The notes below the pieces were generated by a model that saw nothing but the letters and a program-made list of their open reading frames with translations, was not told where the DNA came from and did not search any database. Both the position numbers and the translations under genes were made by a program. From assembly GCA_030248065.1 (NCBI GenBank), contig JASAMV010001278.1, positions 1-64,000 on the forward strand: a stretch of 64,000 nucleotides of DNA. The letters run 5' to 3'. Origin of the DNA: Rhynchonema sp. JSB1_4. Lineage: Eukaryota > Nematoda > Chromadorea > Monhysterida > Xyalidae. This document shows positions 21,297-34,311 of the stretch, piece after piece (position 1 is the stretch's first letter; every line of letters begins with the position of its first letter).

Positions 21297-24200
21297 TCAA
21301 AATCGATAAAGCACTCCGTGTTTGTAGTTGACGTGTTGACCGGGTTCCAGTTTGTCGATAGTCTTTAGGGGCACCATTCTTCGCCAAAAAATGAGCAGCA
21401 AAACAGTGGCACAGGTCAAAAGCAGTATCTCAAAGCCCCATGCCCATCGTGGTCCATAACTGCTGAACAGCCATGTCATCAGGATTGGGGCCACGGTTCG
21501 GCCGAAACTGCCCACACCAGCCAGCATGCCCTGCATGGTACCCTGAAATTGAGTATGTTACATTTCCCATACTAGCGTATAATCTCAAAGTGTGATATTT
21601 GTCTTAGTCGTGTAACCTGTCTTCTCGGACCTAGCACTTTGGAGAACAGCACGCTGAGTGGAGCCGTCAATGGAACAAAGCCAACGGAAACAAAAACACA
21701 GTACGAACTAAACAGCAGCGCCAATGGAACCTGTAGCAACAAGTTGAGACGTTTGTGAACAAAAATCAACGCATAGCTCATAGCTCCTTCGAATCTATCA
21801 GGTTCACTTTTGGTGTGTTTGCGCACCACTCGTACTTCACAGGACAGCCAAGGTACTCGGTTTCATTTTTGCCCAGCATTGTAGTGATTGCTGCAGTGAC
21901 GTTTGGCGGCGCATTTAGTTCTGCAACATCATTATTACATAGTAATCGTGTGTTTGAGGCTTGTACGGAATCACCTGTCAACTGATAGTTGATCTTGCCC
22001 GGCAGGCCCGGCCACGGAAATGTAACGATATGGAACACATTGAACAGGCAGATGCCAATGAGAATGCCCAGTCGTTCATCGCTGAAAACAGATCTGTTCT
22101 GGAAGGCAGTCAAACCGCAACCAGAGGCGGTTGACTAACGCGCGACTTAATCTTGTGACGGCGTATATACCGAATCCGATCGTTGATATCAGGCCACCAC
22201 CCAAAATCAAGTAGCCCGTGTAGCTGATCGCTTCCGAATAGGTCCAATCATACATGATCATTGTGTAGGGTGTCATAATGCTGAAGAACACTTTGAAATT
22301 GAGCACTTGCCTACCCGACTTTGACTTTAAGGGACTAAAGTCGTTAAGAAACGGACGCTTCAAAGTTGGTGATGACAACGGCTTGACACAGCCAGCAGAA
22401 CAGGCACACAAGCACCGGCAACATATCGTATCGAGGTAGGACGAAGAATTTGTCTGAAGATAAACGAATCAGTTGTTCTTGCTCGCGGCTTTCGCTTCAA
22501 GTTTGCACAGCTGACAAAGTACCGTAGAATGCCGGTAAGTCCCCAGGGAAAGGGCTTATTCGGAATATTTCCGAATAAGTCCCCATCTATGGTCGGTTTC
22601 AGCGATGTTTCATATGCTTATACATAGTGGCGCTAATTGGGACATAATTTTTGCTGACATCTCAAATCCGAAGTGTTTCCCAAAGAACCCCAGGGGACTT
22701 ATTTGAAATACTCTGGTTATGTATGTAGTTTCGCTCACCATTCTTAACTTCGTCCGACACAATGCCAGCATAATGTTCGTTGAAGGCGAACAGCAGCAAG
22801 ATCATACAGATCACCATGAGTACGATGCTCATGATTGCCGGCGCCGAGTACATGTTGACGATGCCCCATAACCACGTGGTCGGGTAACCAAGCGGAGTGA
22901 ATGCGACTTGCAGACATGGAATTGCAATCGAAACGATCAAGTTTTATTTCTACAAAATCGACAAAATATGTATAGTTCAAACAATGAACCGGGTCCAACG
23001 GTGACGCCCGCCGATCCGAGTCCGATGCAGAGGGCCATCGCTTTGCCGCGATCCTGTTTCACGCTGGCGGTGGCCACGTAGGCACGAAGCACACTGTTCA
23101 CACCTGTGAGAACAGACATTGGGATTGAGAGTCACACTGAAATTTTTTCTCAAACAGTCTCAAACACTCGCACGCGATGGGTTAATTGTATTGTCGTGTT
23201 GAGTCGAAAGTCATTTGACAAGACAAAAACGTTTTTTTAGTCCGATCGTTCTCCAACGACGTGACCCATCATGAGAAAGGGTGGGTCAAAAATAGCTTTA
23301 CTATGTTGGGAAGCTGGTGTTGGGTAAATACGTACATATGTGGGAAACTGGTGTGAATGGACTTGAAAATTCAGAACTGGGGGTTTTCAGATACGGAGAA
23401 TCCGAATATTGGCATAACTTTTAGTTCCCGCCATTTTGGGTCCAGAACAAGACCCGACCAAATAGGCCCTGGGTTGACTGGACTGGACCCTATTTCCAGG
23501 ACCCAAACTAACGTGACCGAACAATTTCGTAAATATTCGAATTCCCCGGGTCCGAAAATTCCAGGGTTTCAATTTTCAGCCCAATTGAAGTATTTTCTTC
23601 AATATAAACAACCAAGAACAGCTATTTTTTATCCATCCAATATAACTCTTCAATTTAAATTTTGTTTAAGTGCGCCGCTGGGTACTACCCAAATCTGCAT
23701 GGTCGTATACACTAATTAACGACATTGCAATAAGCCCACATTTGCTATACACCAACTTCCGCCCAATCCCATGACAGCGCGGGCAATGAACACCACCCAT
23801 TGCCGGTACTCCAACGGAATCTGTTTCACGTCAGCCACACAATAAATGGCATTGCCAATCAGCATCAGCACGCAACCGACGAACAGCGGCCAACGCGCTT
23901 TCTTTGATTTGTTCGCCCACCAACCGAGCAGAGGGGCGGCCAAACCTGCAAACTAAACAGTCTTGTGAAGTCAATCCGCATCCCTTGGGAGTGTTCGACA
24001 AAATATTTCAAGTATAGGTATTCAATTCAGTTTGCTCCAAACCTTGGCAGAGGGCAAAAACGGCGATCACGTAGCCAAAGAACACCTGCGACACTTGCCG
24101 ATCGGTGATTTCCTGAAAGTTCCTATCCCGACATTGAATACCTATGTAGGTATAGAAGCGAAACGTTCAATTTGATTGTGTAAAAATGTGTTCGAGTAGT

Positions 24201-24538
24201 GAACCTCAAGGTAGGGCCAAACGGATGTGAGGAAAACAGAGTATTGAATGCCAGTCAGCAACGATATAAAGTTCGCAATCCAAATTGAGCGCCAATCAGA
24301 TTTGTCTTCTTCCAGTGGTTCGTCATATTGAGACAGCTGTCTGAAAGTGTGTGATTTAGCCATAATTCTCCAAACATTTCCTTCACAGAAACGCGAAGGT
24401 TGCGACTTGCCCCAAAGTGAGAGTACGAATACGACTTTCACTCAGATGCTCCGGCGCCATGTGGAAGCCGCCATTTTCATGGGCTCCAGTTTCGGAATAA
24501 GGGGGCGGTTGATCCTCGCTTGATATTGATTCAGGCAT
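21297..24538 (-). CDS. MFSD8/CLN7-like major facilitator transporter, copy B
   Basis: This is the tandem paralogue of copy A, on the same strand. Exons run from 24538 (MPESISSEDQPPPYSETG) through about 24345-24205 (WRSIWIANFISLL, TSVWPYLE), 24114-24044, 23944-23745 (FVGCVLMLIGNAIYCVAD), 23103-22990 (RAYVATASVKQDRGKAMAL), 22918-22740 (NEHYAGIVSDE), 22452-22380, 22283-22100, 22082-21975, 21920-21800 (LGCPVKYEWCANTPK), 21735-21620 (VLFSKVLGPRRQ) and 21542-21297 (GTMQGMLAGVGSFGRTVAP to GVLYRF). The early PPPYSE motif is a PPxY-type sequence, which could recruit a WW-domain ubiquitin ligase. Copy B has one intron more than copy A in the last lumenal loop. An inverted repeat lies in the intron near 22530-22705. 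Confidence 0.85.
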
Positions 24539-25533
24539 CGTGTGCTTGTGTTTTTAAATTTGTAACGTAGAGTGATTCAGTTTTTACGCATTCCAAAGAT
24601 GAATGCAAGGGCTGACCAAATATCACGGAAAATGGTGCACCCAACCACCGCTTGATCATTCACCGCGACGCTTTTTGAATCGGCTTCAACTTTATTTCCT
24701 GCTACACGCTTTGCTACATATCCTTATCAGTGAAATATTGGTATTTCACTTTGTAGGCTGTGTCTTCCTTGTGGTAATGCTTACTGCAAGGTATGTACTG
24801 TAGGTACATACATGCCACCGCCCTGCTGTGACTGAGTTGGTAGCAATAGTCGCTTCGCTTTCTCAGAAGAGTTCCTGTCATTCCGGTTCTTATGGTCCGC
24901 AAGAACAGATTCATGTTAGACGGTGCTGCTTTTAATTCACTGCCATGTGCATAGGTGAGGTGAACAATTCAAAAAAAGTACACATACAAGTACAAACCTT
25001 ACCCCATTATGTTATTTCCACACTACACCTGCCATAGACAGCTTGCAGCTGCGTGCCCCCTGATGACCTCCACGCACACGCGACGTCACAAGAAACCCAG
25101 AACAAGCATAATGTGCCATCCAAGGCCTGCATTGAAGCAAAAAACAATCAAAATGGTCAAAATGATCAAACGAAAACTGGTAGTAACGTGTTTCCACTAA
25201 TACATCCATGATTATGGAAAGCCCGAAACCCCATGTCTGACCCTAACAGCAGTTCGTTGAGTCACACGTGTTTAACAGAATCACTTTTACACATTCTTGA
25301 AACGTGTGCAGCCGACTGTTTGTCTTGAGCGGACAGACACAGCATTCTCGCAACGCGAAATGATTTTATTGATACCTTTTGTTATTCTTTCAGTCAAATA
25401 ATCGCGTGGGCATTAGGTACAGTATAATAGCAGCAAACAGCAGTCTTGCTCTTGACCAACTGGTATAACTACTGTTCCCATTTTAGTTCAACACGCTCAA
25501 TTCAATGGCTTATCTCATCCATTTGGCTGAACA
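24539..25533. other. gene-free stretch between transporter B and the F-box-like gene
   Basis: The two flanking genes are divergent, so promoters for both should lie here or nearby. I see no conserved coding sequence. Confidence 0.5.
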
Positions 25534-25950
25534 CAGTGGTGTCGTTGGGGGGGTTGGGGGGGGGTTACCCCCCTGGTATGGGGTATGGGAAATCGGCCGG
25601 GGGTATGGGGTATGGGAAATTTTTCACTTTTGGAACAAGCACCCCTAAGAAATGACTTTTTGACCCCGAGAAGTACCAAAATTGACCATTTTTCGTCCAA
25701 AAATGTCAAAAATCGCTTACTACCGCAAGAAAACTCTGTTTTAAGCACTTTTTAGACCAATTTTGGCACTGTTAGAAGATTTTTGGGGTCATTTTTTTCA
25801 AAACCCCCACCCTCGGGTATGGGAAATTTTTGAGTTTTTGGAAAACCCCCCCTGGTATGGGAAATTTTTGATTTTTGGGGGTATGTATGGGAAATTTCCC
25901 GAAAATTGGGCTGGGTATGGGAAAATTTCGATTTCTCAACGACACCACTG
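25534..25950. mobile_element. non-autonomous hAT-like element, 8-base duplication, GGTATGGGAAAT units
   Basis: The ends read CAGTGGTGTCGTTGGGG and, inward from the right, CAGTGGTGTCGTTGAGA. The flanking duplication GCTGAACA is exact at 25526-25533 and 25951-25958. Tandem GGTATGGGAAATTTTT units lie near both ends, here mostly in one orientation, around an A/T-rich core. It sits about 125 bases before the ATG of the F-box-like gene at 26076. Confidence 0.87.
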
Positions 25951-26075
25951 GCTGAACATAATCAAGAAATTGATCAGCAGGTTTTTTTCGGACCAACATT
26001 TTGACAAAGATCGCATGGTTCATCTTTATACTTATCCTGCAGGTCCAGTCCACATTCGACCCAACCAATGAGCCA

Positions 26076-27609
26076 ATGTTGGGCACAATTCCCTCCGAAA
26101 TCGTTGATCTGAATCTGCTGGGCAAAGTGTTCAGCTACCTGCACAGCGCGGTGGACAAACTGAACGCACAACTTGTCTGCGCACAATTTCATCAACAAAT
26201 GCACACGCCTGAAGCTTGGAGTCACGTCAAGAAATTGATCATCGAATGGAAAGACCATCACTGGTAAGGCAATTCAGTCAACACAAGCAAAGCAAATTGA
26301 ACGACTGATGAACATATCAACAAAAAGTACCCGTTTCTCTTGAAGGTTCGGTAACGCATTACGCGAAGGCGACAGTGGCCGCTCCCTCACACTAGCGATC
26401 CACACCAGCACCCAGCAGGACATTGTCATCTTCCCGTTCATTAGCTACTGCCAAAAAGTGACCGAGATTTCAATCTTGGATCGGGACACGGGTTTGAACT
26501 CCTTGGTTCAGTTCCACCTACTCCTGACCACGCTCACCAGTTGCGTTGCGGAACTGGAGCACTTGGAAACATTGGAGATCTCTTCAGGTGAGCACTCACT
26601 CAGCCTCCGAATCATGGAGTTGTTTTAAAATATTTAAAATTATCTGTTTATGCAGTTGATGAAGAGATGGCGAGCGCTGTGTCGCCCCTGGTAGTCGCAG
26701 CGGACAACATTGCGATCCGATTGAAAACGCAGACAATATTGAATGAATGGCGACAATTCACACATCGATTCACTGAACTTGAAGTGAGTGACTTTAAAAA
26801 ATGACTTCAACATTAAGATATTATGTAACCCATCTCATCTTTCTACAGTTTCACACAACGACGGATCTCGAGTTCATACCGCTGACGCAAAGTCCGCCCG
26901 CTCACTTGCGCGCTCTCAAAGTGTCGTACGTGGACGTGACCCAACTGACTCGGTTCTTGAATAGCTTGTCGAACGGCACATTGAACAAAATTGAGTTGAA
27001 CCCTCAAGGGGAGGTCACAAATCTCAACTGTTTGATGATCGCGGTTGAGAAGTCCGTGTTCAGCGAATTGACTGTGAGTCACATGCGTGGCATTTCGAGT
27101 TTAAAACCGTCCTATTAAATTGCTTGCATTGTCCATCTTCTCAGAAATTGGAAATCAACGGAGACGTCGACGCGGGTATTATCGATTTCTGGTCGTTACG
27201 CGATGTGATCAGAGCCTTAGGTGAATACCCTAAGTTGAATAAAGTGATCATTCAGCCGTACAGAATCAACTCAAATCCCGAACCACCGGATCTGATTAAA
27301 TTCGCCATCGATCTGGCATCAATATGCTTTCTGGTGCACCAGTTGGCCCTGGCACGCAGTGGCCGCTTTTCGTTCACATATGACGTCATGGGTCCAGATT
27401 GCACCGACCGACGCGTCCCGATGGCACTACGGACCGTTCCGCAAAGCCACATCGATGCCGCGCTGAAGGCACAATTCGGCGATGGAGTGATGTGCAGCTC
27501 AACTGGCCGTGTTGGCGAAGGCAACGTGATTGTCGGATTGCATAAAATCAGAATTTCCGTCTGTCAAGCAGTCGAGTTTGAGGTTACTCCCGTTAATGAC
27601 GTTTCGTAG
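26076..27609 (+). CDS. F-box-like / LRR-like protein of 415 residues
   Basis: Five exons join in phase: 26076-26263, 26346-26587, 26656-26783, 26849-27073 and 27145-27609. Residues 5-45 (IPSEIVDLNLLGKVFSYLH, VCAQFHQQMHTPEAW) look like an F-box, which would dock the protein on Skp1 in an SCF ubiquitin ligase. The rest has spaced LRR-like strands (LEHLETLEIS, LRALKVSYVDVTQL, KLEINGDVDAG). No orthologue is recognised. An acceptor CCTGCAG at 26036-26042 just upstream of the chosen ATG means a 5' exon could extend the protein. The F-box is weak and the call rests on pattern only. Confidence 0.65.
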
Positions 27610-30199
27610 CGCGTACCCGTATGTAGCTCTGATTGGTGCACTACACATAATACACGAACTCCCACCGAAAAGGTAGTGCCAAGGTTTATTAAATCACATT
27701 GCTTTCATATGTTTTTTGCTGCGCTGCTTGGCCGTTATCAAAGCCAAACTGCGTCAAGTCTGCGTTCAATCGGTTTGTGAAAATCTGTTGAAAAAATAAG
27801 GATGATTGCGTCGTAGTTTGACGACAAGACAACTACCCAGGCAGTGGTTACTTTTTGTGCATTTAATTTGGGCACCTGTATACGCCTAATACAAACACAA
27901 TTCAATTGTTACACGTTTTTTCGAATGCGTATCTAATACAGCTGCTACGTTTTGTACGAAAAATTTGACACGTGAAATTTTAAAAAAACTGTACATCCCC
28001 CACTTGAAAATGCACAGGGTTCCCTGCCCTCAGCTTTCAACTTGCGTACGCTGACACTGCTCATCCACTTGCGAAATACATTCCTCGACCCACTAAAAAG
28101 CGGTTTTCGTCGTTTTATGTTTGTTACCCCTTCATTCTTTCGCTTAGCAACAACTCATTTTCTGTACTCTGTCCGTAAACTGAGCTACAGTGTATTGTAT
28201 ACGTGTGTATTTCACACTGTTTTGGTTCAATTTTATTGAAAAGCTCCCAAATAAACTGAAGAAACGTTTTTCAATCAACCGCTTTGTGGTGACGAAACCA
28301 CTTGAATCGAACAAGAGCAGGGATAACAATGAGTTCCGCAGTCAACAGTCAGGTTCGCGTTTTTCTGAAGCACAACGTTTCTGCTTCGATTTACCGTTTC
28401 TTTTGTGTCAAAAACTTTCAAAAGCAGAAAAAATGGGTTGCCGTTTGGACAGTGTGAATGATTGCCGCCGGGTACACGGAAGGTTGTACCAGCTAAAAGT
28501 ACAGCTAGTAAGTGTATGTACAAACCTTGTTTTGTGGTTTTAAATGAGGCAGGGTGTTCAATTTAATGCTGGAAGGCTTTAGTAAACATATTCAGGCACA
28601 TTATCGCTGGCATGAAGGTCAAGATGTCACAATATTATACATCGTAAGGTTGTCTCATGTTTCCACAGACAGAGTGTTCTGGTCTCACCACCAGTGTGAA
28701 AATAAAATACGGCCGCTGATAAACACCTCGGTCAGACAATAATGAGCCATTGTTATTGTAGGCCGAAGCATTCCGTCGTTTTTCAGGCCGTGCAAGTTGC
28801 TGAAATCTATTATTCAGGGGAAAGCCGGTAGTAGACCAGTGGCACAATGTCGCTTTGCAACCCAAAACGAGTGTTTTCTCACACAAAAACAACTGCGTCA
28901 ACAGACAAATCAATTTAGCGTAGGTTACCTAGTATATACAGTATAATAACGCCTTGAGGTCGACTTGCACGACACCCAAAAAAATTCAGCTCTTGGGTTG
29001 GATTCCCTGGCTATGATCGTCGGGACACGCATCGTTTTGCGCTTTACTTGAAGATAGCCAAGGAAGGCATGTCCAGAGAAGAGACATGTCTTGGTGTGTG
29101 TAGCTGTAAACATACAGAAAGCACCCCCAAATGAGAAACACATTGTTCAGACCTAAAAATTGACGATATCAATATCGACATCGTAACTCACAAAGCCTGT
29201 GACAATTTCACAACGAATTGTAAAACTTTACACGCCGCTGCTCAAATTACCATAGCTATGTATTACACGTTACGTATACTGACAGTTTTAGCAACCTGAG
29301 CTCTGTAAAACATTTTGTAGTACAAGTTCAGCTCCAAAGGCGGTCCCAGAATCTGTGCCGACGGAAGATGGATAATAAATTTTATTGCCTCGCAAGTTTT
29401 CGCGCTCTTTCCAAGCTGTACCTACACTACACCGCTGCCTCACATCACGCCATTTGAGATACACTGCTCTCAGAGACCAGTGACGCATTTTTGGCGTAAT
29501 TTGGTCGCTTCTGACCCCCTTTATAACTTTCCTTGCTTGGTTGTTTTCTTTTCAAGAACACGTCGCCCGTCTTCAAACCACCAACATTCAAATCTTGTAA
29601 CCGAAGATTTTTGTCCTCCAATGGAATCCGTCATGTTTTTTGTATATTCTGCACACAGTATATACTATGATCAACACTCCGCCAAGCAGCCCTTTTTTGG
29701 GCTTCCGGAACGAGCATTGTTTTTTTCTTTGAACAAAAATGACATCGATCCATTTCATAGCCAGGTGGTTCGCCCCAGTTCCGCATACGATCTGACCGTC
29801 TATGTATAGTATGTCTCCGCAATAGTGTCAGAGTGTTCGCTGACAAGCCTGCTCCCTCCAACACATATGGATGAGATGCTGCCTTGCGGCTGCGGATGTG
29901 ATTAAGCCGCGACCAAATAGTGGCAAATACAATAGCTCAAACTAAAAGAAGTCAGATTAAAGTCCATATCAATTCGAGATTCACTTCTGTGCCCCCAAAA
30001 TAATGTCTATTGAGTCCTCCATTTCATCCCAGTTATCGCGAAGATCAATCGTAATCGTTGATGGCGCACCGCATAAGGTCTGATCTATGTATATGCATGA
30101 TAAGCCCATCGATGTTTCACGGAGTGCATATGTTGCAACGTTCCGTCCGGCCAGTTGCATAAAATTAATCCCAGTCACTGTTGTTGTTGTTGTTTGCAG
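27610..30199. other. gene-free stretch
   Basis: Open frames here are short and show no conserved motif or consistent splice pattern. No repeat family member was recognised. Confidence 0.45.
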
Positions 30200-30397
30200 C
30201 CTCGAGATGATTCGATGTTCGACGTAGCGCGCAGAATGTCCACCTTCCACCATCATCCAGCAAACGACGACGAAGACGCCGAATCGGCCGAACTAGAACT
30301 GGACGTTGACGAACAGCCTGAAGGGACAAGGCGACCGAGTGTCAAGCCGACGAAACGACAAACGGTCAAGGTCAAGAAACCGGCCAAACCGAAAGCC
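30200..30397 (+). CDS. exon-like block, acidic then Lys-rich, gene unknown
   Basis: It is a 66-codon open block between a strong acceptor (TGTTTGCAG) and a donor (GCC|GTATGT), phase 0 at both sides. The translation begins PRDDSMFDVARRMSTFHHHP, continues with an Asp/Glu-rich run, and ends with a Lys/Pro-rich run (VKVKKPAKPKA). It has third-codon composition like real exons in the window. It could be a 5' exon of the F-box/LRR gene at 34933 or of an unrecognised gene. Confidence 0.4.
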
Positions 30398-31949
30398 GTA
30401 TGTTTGGGCAGTAATGGTCTGATCAAAATTGTGATGGGGGACGTCTCGGGTCGTGTGCATCTGTTTCCGCCATTTTGCCCTTTAACTCGCATTTTTGCGT
30501 TAAAAACAAATTCCACAAATGCACCGCTCAGGTACACCCCCACTCGGGATTCAGACATCCGCAGTAACGTGCACATTGCTGGGTGTTTTCGTGCAGCTTT
30601 TGCATCGCACATTGGTTGTCCAGGGTTATGAATTTTGATGAAAAATGCCTGCCAAATGCCTCCGAAGATTGAGTTTGAAGAACCCAGGCAAGGTTTTATG
30701 ATGCGTTCTGAGGCGACCACAACCAGCCTGACTTGCCCGCGCAATGAAGACAAAAGGCTCCCTAGACCTGCAGGTTTCAAGGAGCTCACTCGCTGAGTTT
30801 AAGCAATTGTTATAGTCCGACGAACAGTCATCAAAGCGGCCTTTGACGTCGCCCTACTAAGATGCAAAGACAAATATGCACAAATCAAAAGGCTTCGATT
30901 TCTCGACTTTCTCTATTTTCTTTCTGAGTTCAGCTGCGGCTGCTGTGTTGGTCTGCTTCTGCTTCCCTTTGTTTGTCATACGATTCTGAGACAGTCTGCT
31001 TGCACTCTTTTTCACAATTTTGACATCAATTTGTATTTCGTTCGGTTTTTTATGGCATTAGCTGCATACGCAACGCAAAAGTAGAGAAAACCGTGCCATT
31101 GTCCCCATTTCTAACGCTTCATTAAAAATGTGCCACATATCGGAATTTCCCCTAAAGCCCCCGGGGACTCTAAATGGATGGTATAGGAAACGGACCCTCG
31201 AACAAAAAAGAAAAAATTCGGCTTCATTTTGACATTGTTCGCCGTGTTTGAACGTGTTTGTTCCCATTTTCATCTGAACTTGGCTTAACAATCGAAAAGC
31301 AAATAATATTTGCGGCGCTGAACGTAAGATTTTCTAAAAGAAATCCACTTATAGCCCCCGGGCCGAAAGCTTTACTCGAGGATTGGCTCAAAGTGGAAAA
31401 CTCCGATTAGGACTGTTCTGTCGCATTTCCACGACCGAAAGCCATCAGACTTTGTTTTTCGCGTGCAAAACCGGAACTTCTAAGCGTGTGTAAGAAAAGA
31501 TGAATGGGTTTGGCCGACATTACATTTGTGGCTCTCAAACTCTGTAGTGTAAGTGTTGTTGCAATTGCAAATATGGCCGGGCTTACTGCAGTGCCATAAA
31601 TTAGTGACGTACTGTAATTCCCAAACGCGTTTGAGCGCATAATATGAAGTTGGCGCTGTATAATTTGTCTAAAACTAGACGCTTCCAGAGTCGACGCATT
31701 AAGTATAGGCCTGCTTGAATCATTGTATACATATAAGTAGGGCAAGCCTATTTTGAAATTGGATATCTCAAGTGACCTTGCGCGCGCTGACTTTTGCGCC
31801 TTTCACATCGATCCCACACAACATTGGTCAACTTTTGCAACACTTTTGTTTCATTGACTAATAACTACCTGTAAAGTTGACATTGAAAGCATCGTGAAAA
31901 TCAAAATTTGATTACTATTTTGGAAAAAGATACAAAAAAATCCGCCAAA
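30398..31949. other. no gene seen
   Basis: No conserved coding sequence is visible. Two stretches near 31150 and 31350 share CCCCCGGG-type words and may be old repeats. Confidence 0.4.
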
Positions 31950-32048
31950 ATGTTCGCGGCAATGGCATCGAGTCTGGACTCGAGCCTGATCGCAGATCGA
32001 CGCGACGAAACTTGGGAGGCCGAACAGAAAGGCAGAAAGAAAAAAACG
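31950..32048 (+). CDS. possible first exon, 33 codons, gene unknown
   Basis: It has an ATG in good context (GCCAAAATG), 33 sense codons (MFAAMASSLDSSLIADRRDE...), and a clean donor ACG|GTGAGC. The sequence is hydrophilic with a basic end, KGRKKKT. The acceptor side is unclear, so it may be an initial exon. The gene it belongs to was not found. Confidence 0.35.
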
Positions 32049-34311
32049 GTGAGCGCAGCACCCAAATTCGATATAGCACTTTGGACTCAGCTCTGCTTTT
32101 TTGCCATTTTTTTGCGGTTAGAAAAATGTTTGACCCGGTTTCATGAAGAAACGTTTTCATCGAATTCTGCTGAACACACCAAGTTTGTTGTCTCACTTTT
32201 CAAGCCTTTCAAGAATTTCCTGTGTAGTAGGTGTACACGGCAATGGACTTTCATTTGGCGTTCGCTTAGCCACTTAAACAGCTCAATTTATTCGTATATT
32301 TCACACTCACACTTCCGCGTTCACTTTTTCGCCATAATTAATGCCTATAAAACGAGTACCCATTCTTCTGGTCAAACAGCGCGTCATTATGTGCGTCAAT
32401 TCCCATTTCAACAGTTTCGGAAAATTCTCCCTTCACAATTGTGCGGCTAAATACAAACAAACCTGATATTGACAGCTTTTGCTTCCGGGCACTACAACCG
32501 GATTTTTCTCACAATATCATAGCAGCTTCGCAACTAATGAAGCGATATTGCTCACTTGAACCGCATGGCAGCAAATGGCAATAATAGACGTTTCGTCCAT
32601 ATTTCACAATCGGTTGGTCTTTTCTTGCTCCTGTCATTATTATACTTTCCTCGTTTCTCAAAACGTCATTGTGATTGTATACATGTATACAGTGTTTATG
32701 CGGTTTCCGAGATGTCAAAATATAGAATTAGTGCCTGGATGGGGGTGTCGATTTCGCAATACAGTATCTGTACCTATGTAAATTGCTTCACCACCAAAAA
32801 AAACAAAAAGCCAACTGCGTGTCAGCGGTGTCCCTCGAAACTTTTCGCCGTTCTTTACAGCGTGGTATAAAGCAAGAAGTTTCTGGCGTTATGTTGCAGC
32901 ACCTTGTTTGTGTGCGTGAAAGTCGCACCAGCGATTGTACATACTGTACATACATGTACCTGATGCAACAGCTTCGCCAAGTCTCGTTATACAACACTGA
33001 CTTCGGGACGCAGCGTCATATGTGCAACGACAAGTAGAAAACACCGAAAGCAACTGTTCGCAAAATTTTTCTGCTCGCGACTACTACATACATACGTACA
33101 TACATACATAATGTGCGCTTATACGATCAGCGATAAAACGCGTTGTGGCGCCGCCAGAAGCTGGTTTTCTGGGATTCCTCGTTCGTGTTGACTACAAGCC
33201 GCCAAGCGAGTGTGAGTTGAAAGTTTTCGCGACACCGATACTTTAAATTTGAATGCGGAAGATGAGCGAACAGGAATGACCTGTTTGGTGCGCAAGCAAC
33301 ACTTTGCAACGGTCATTGAAGTGATTCTCTTGGCGTGAAACTCGGGCGTGAATAGTGAACGACATGAAGCCAAATATGCAAAAAATGGCACCTCTGTTCC
33401 CGTTTTTTGCCACAACATAACCCCGGTGAAACGTCAGCTAACGAACGAGCATGAGAACAACGTTGGGATGTAACCACACCCTTGATTGTTCCAACAAATG
33501 CTGTTTCAGCACAGAAGCTCACGCTAACTTCATTCCACCAGTTCACGCTATTGTATACCTACTTGGCCGTTTAGCGATCCAGCCAGTGCACCGCACACCA
33601 AATGGTGCACAATGTATTAGCGCAGGTTGTAGAAGCACCCAACTGCAACAAGCGCGCGAGCTGTAACAATACACTTACGAAGTTTGAAAATCGCACACCA
33701 AAATCGCTATTACATACTGTTTGCTCCTCTGGAAAACAAAAGCGAAAAGTGTATTGCAGCAACCAAATACATAGCTGACTTGCGCTGGAAGTGTGCAGCT
33801 TTCAATCAGTCTCTCTTTGAGAGTCGTGTCTTCATAGAGCAGTGCTGCGCGGCAGTGCGCGCAGGTGCAGGGCGGTGAAAGCCCATTTTTTCATCCTCCC
33901 AATCTCGACCGAAACGCCTGAGCATCAGACACACCGGTATGTGGTGACCGGTGAAACAAGTGGTATCGGGCTGCTATAGGTAAAGTTGCTATGTAGCTCA
34001 TAAATGATCTAGTGGTGCTCAGGATTGTCAAATGAGCAAGGTTGTAGACATTATATACATATCTTACATAAAGTGGGAAGGCAGGCTGTCAACACACGAA
34101 CGCCAACGTTGTGCGCTACAGCGCATTTTTTTGAAACCTGAATAGACGTGACGTTATTCATAAAATTTAGCCTTCAAATTTTCATAGTATGCTGGAAATG
34201 TGCACCCATATAGTATTCACAGCACACTTTGTTTTGTGATTCTCAATCCCCCTCATAGACACAGACCCGTGACCAGCCCACCCACCTCCGCCAGAGTGAC
34301 CCACCACCATC
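32049..34311. other. no gene seen
   Basis: No exon with both splice signals and conserved sequence was found. A TACA microsatellite lies at about 33086-33111. Confidence 0.4.

Noticed and set aside
22530..22705. inverted repeat with AAGTCCCC in a transporter intron
   Set aside because: The arms are short and imperfect; it may be an old MITE, but ends and duplication are unclear.
30253..30789. 178-codon minus-strand frame
   Set aside because: It is antisense to the exon-like block at 30200-30397 and rich in Ser from GAC/GAA codons read backwards.
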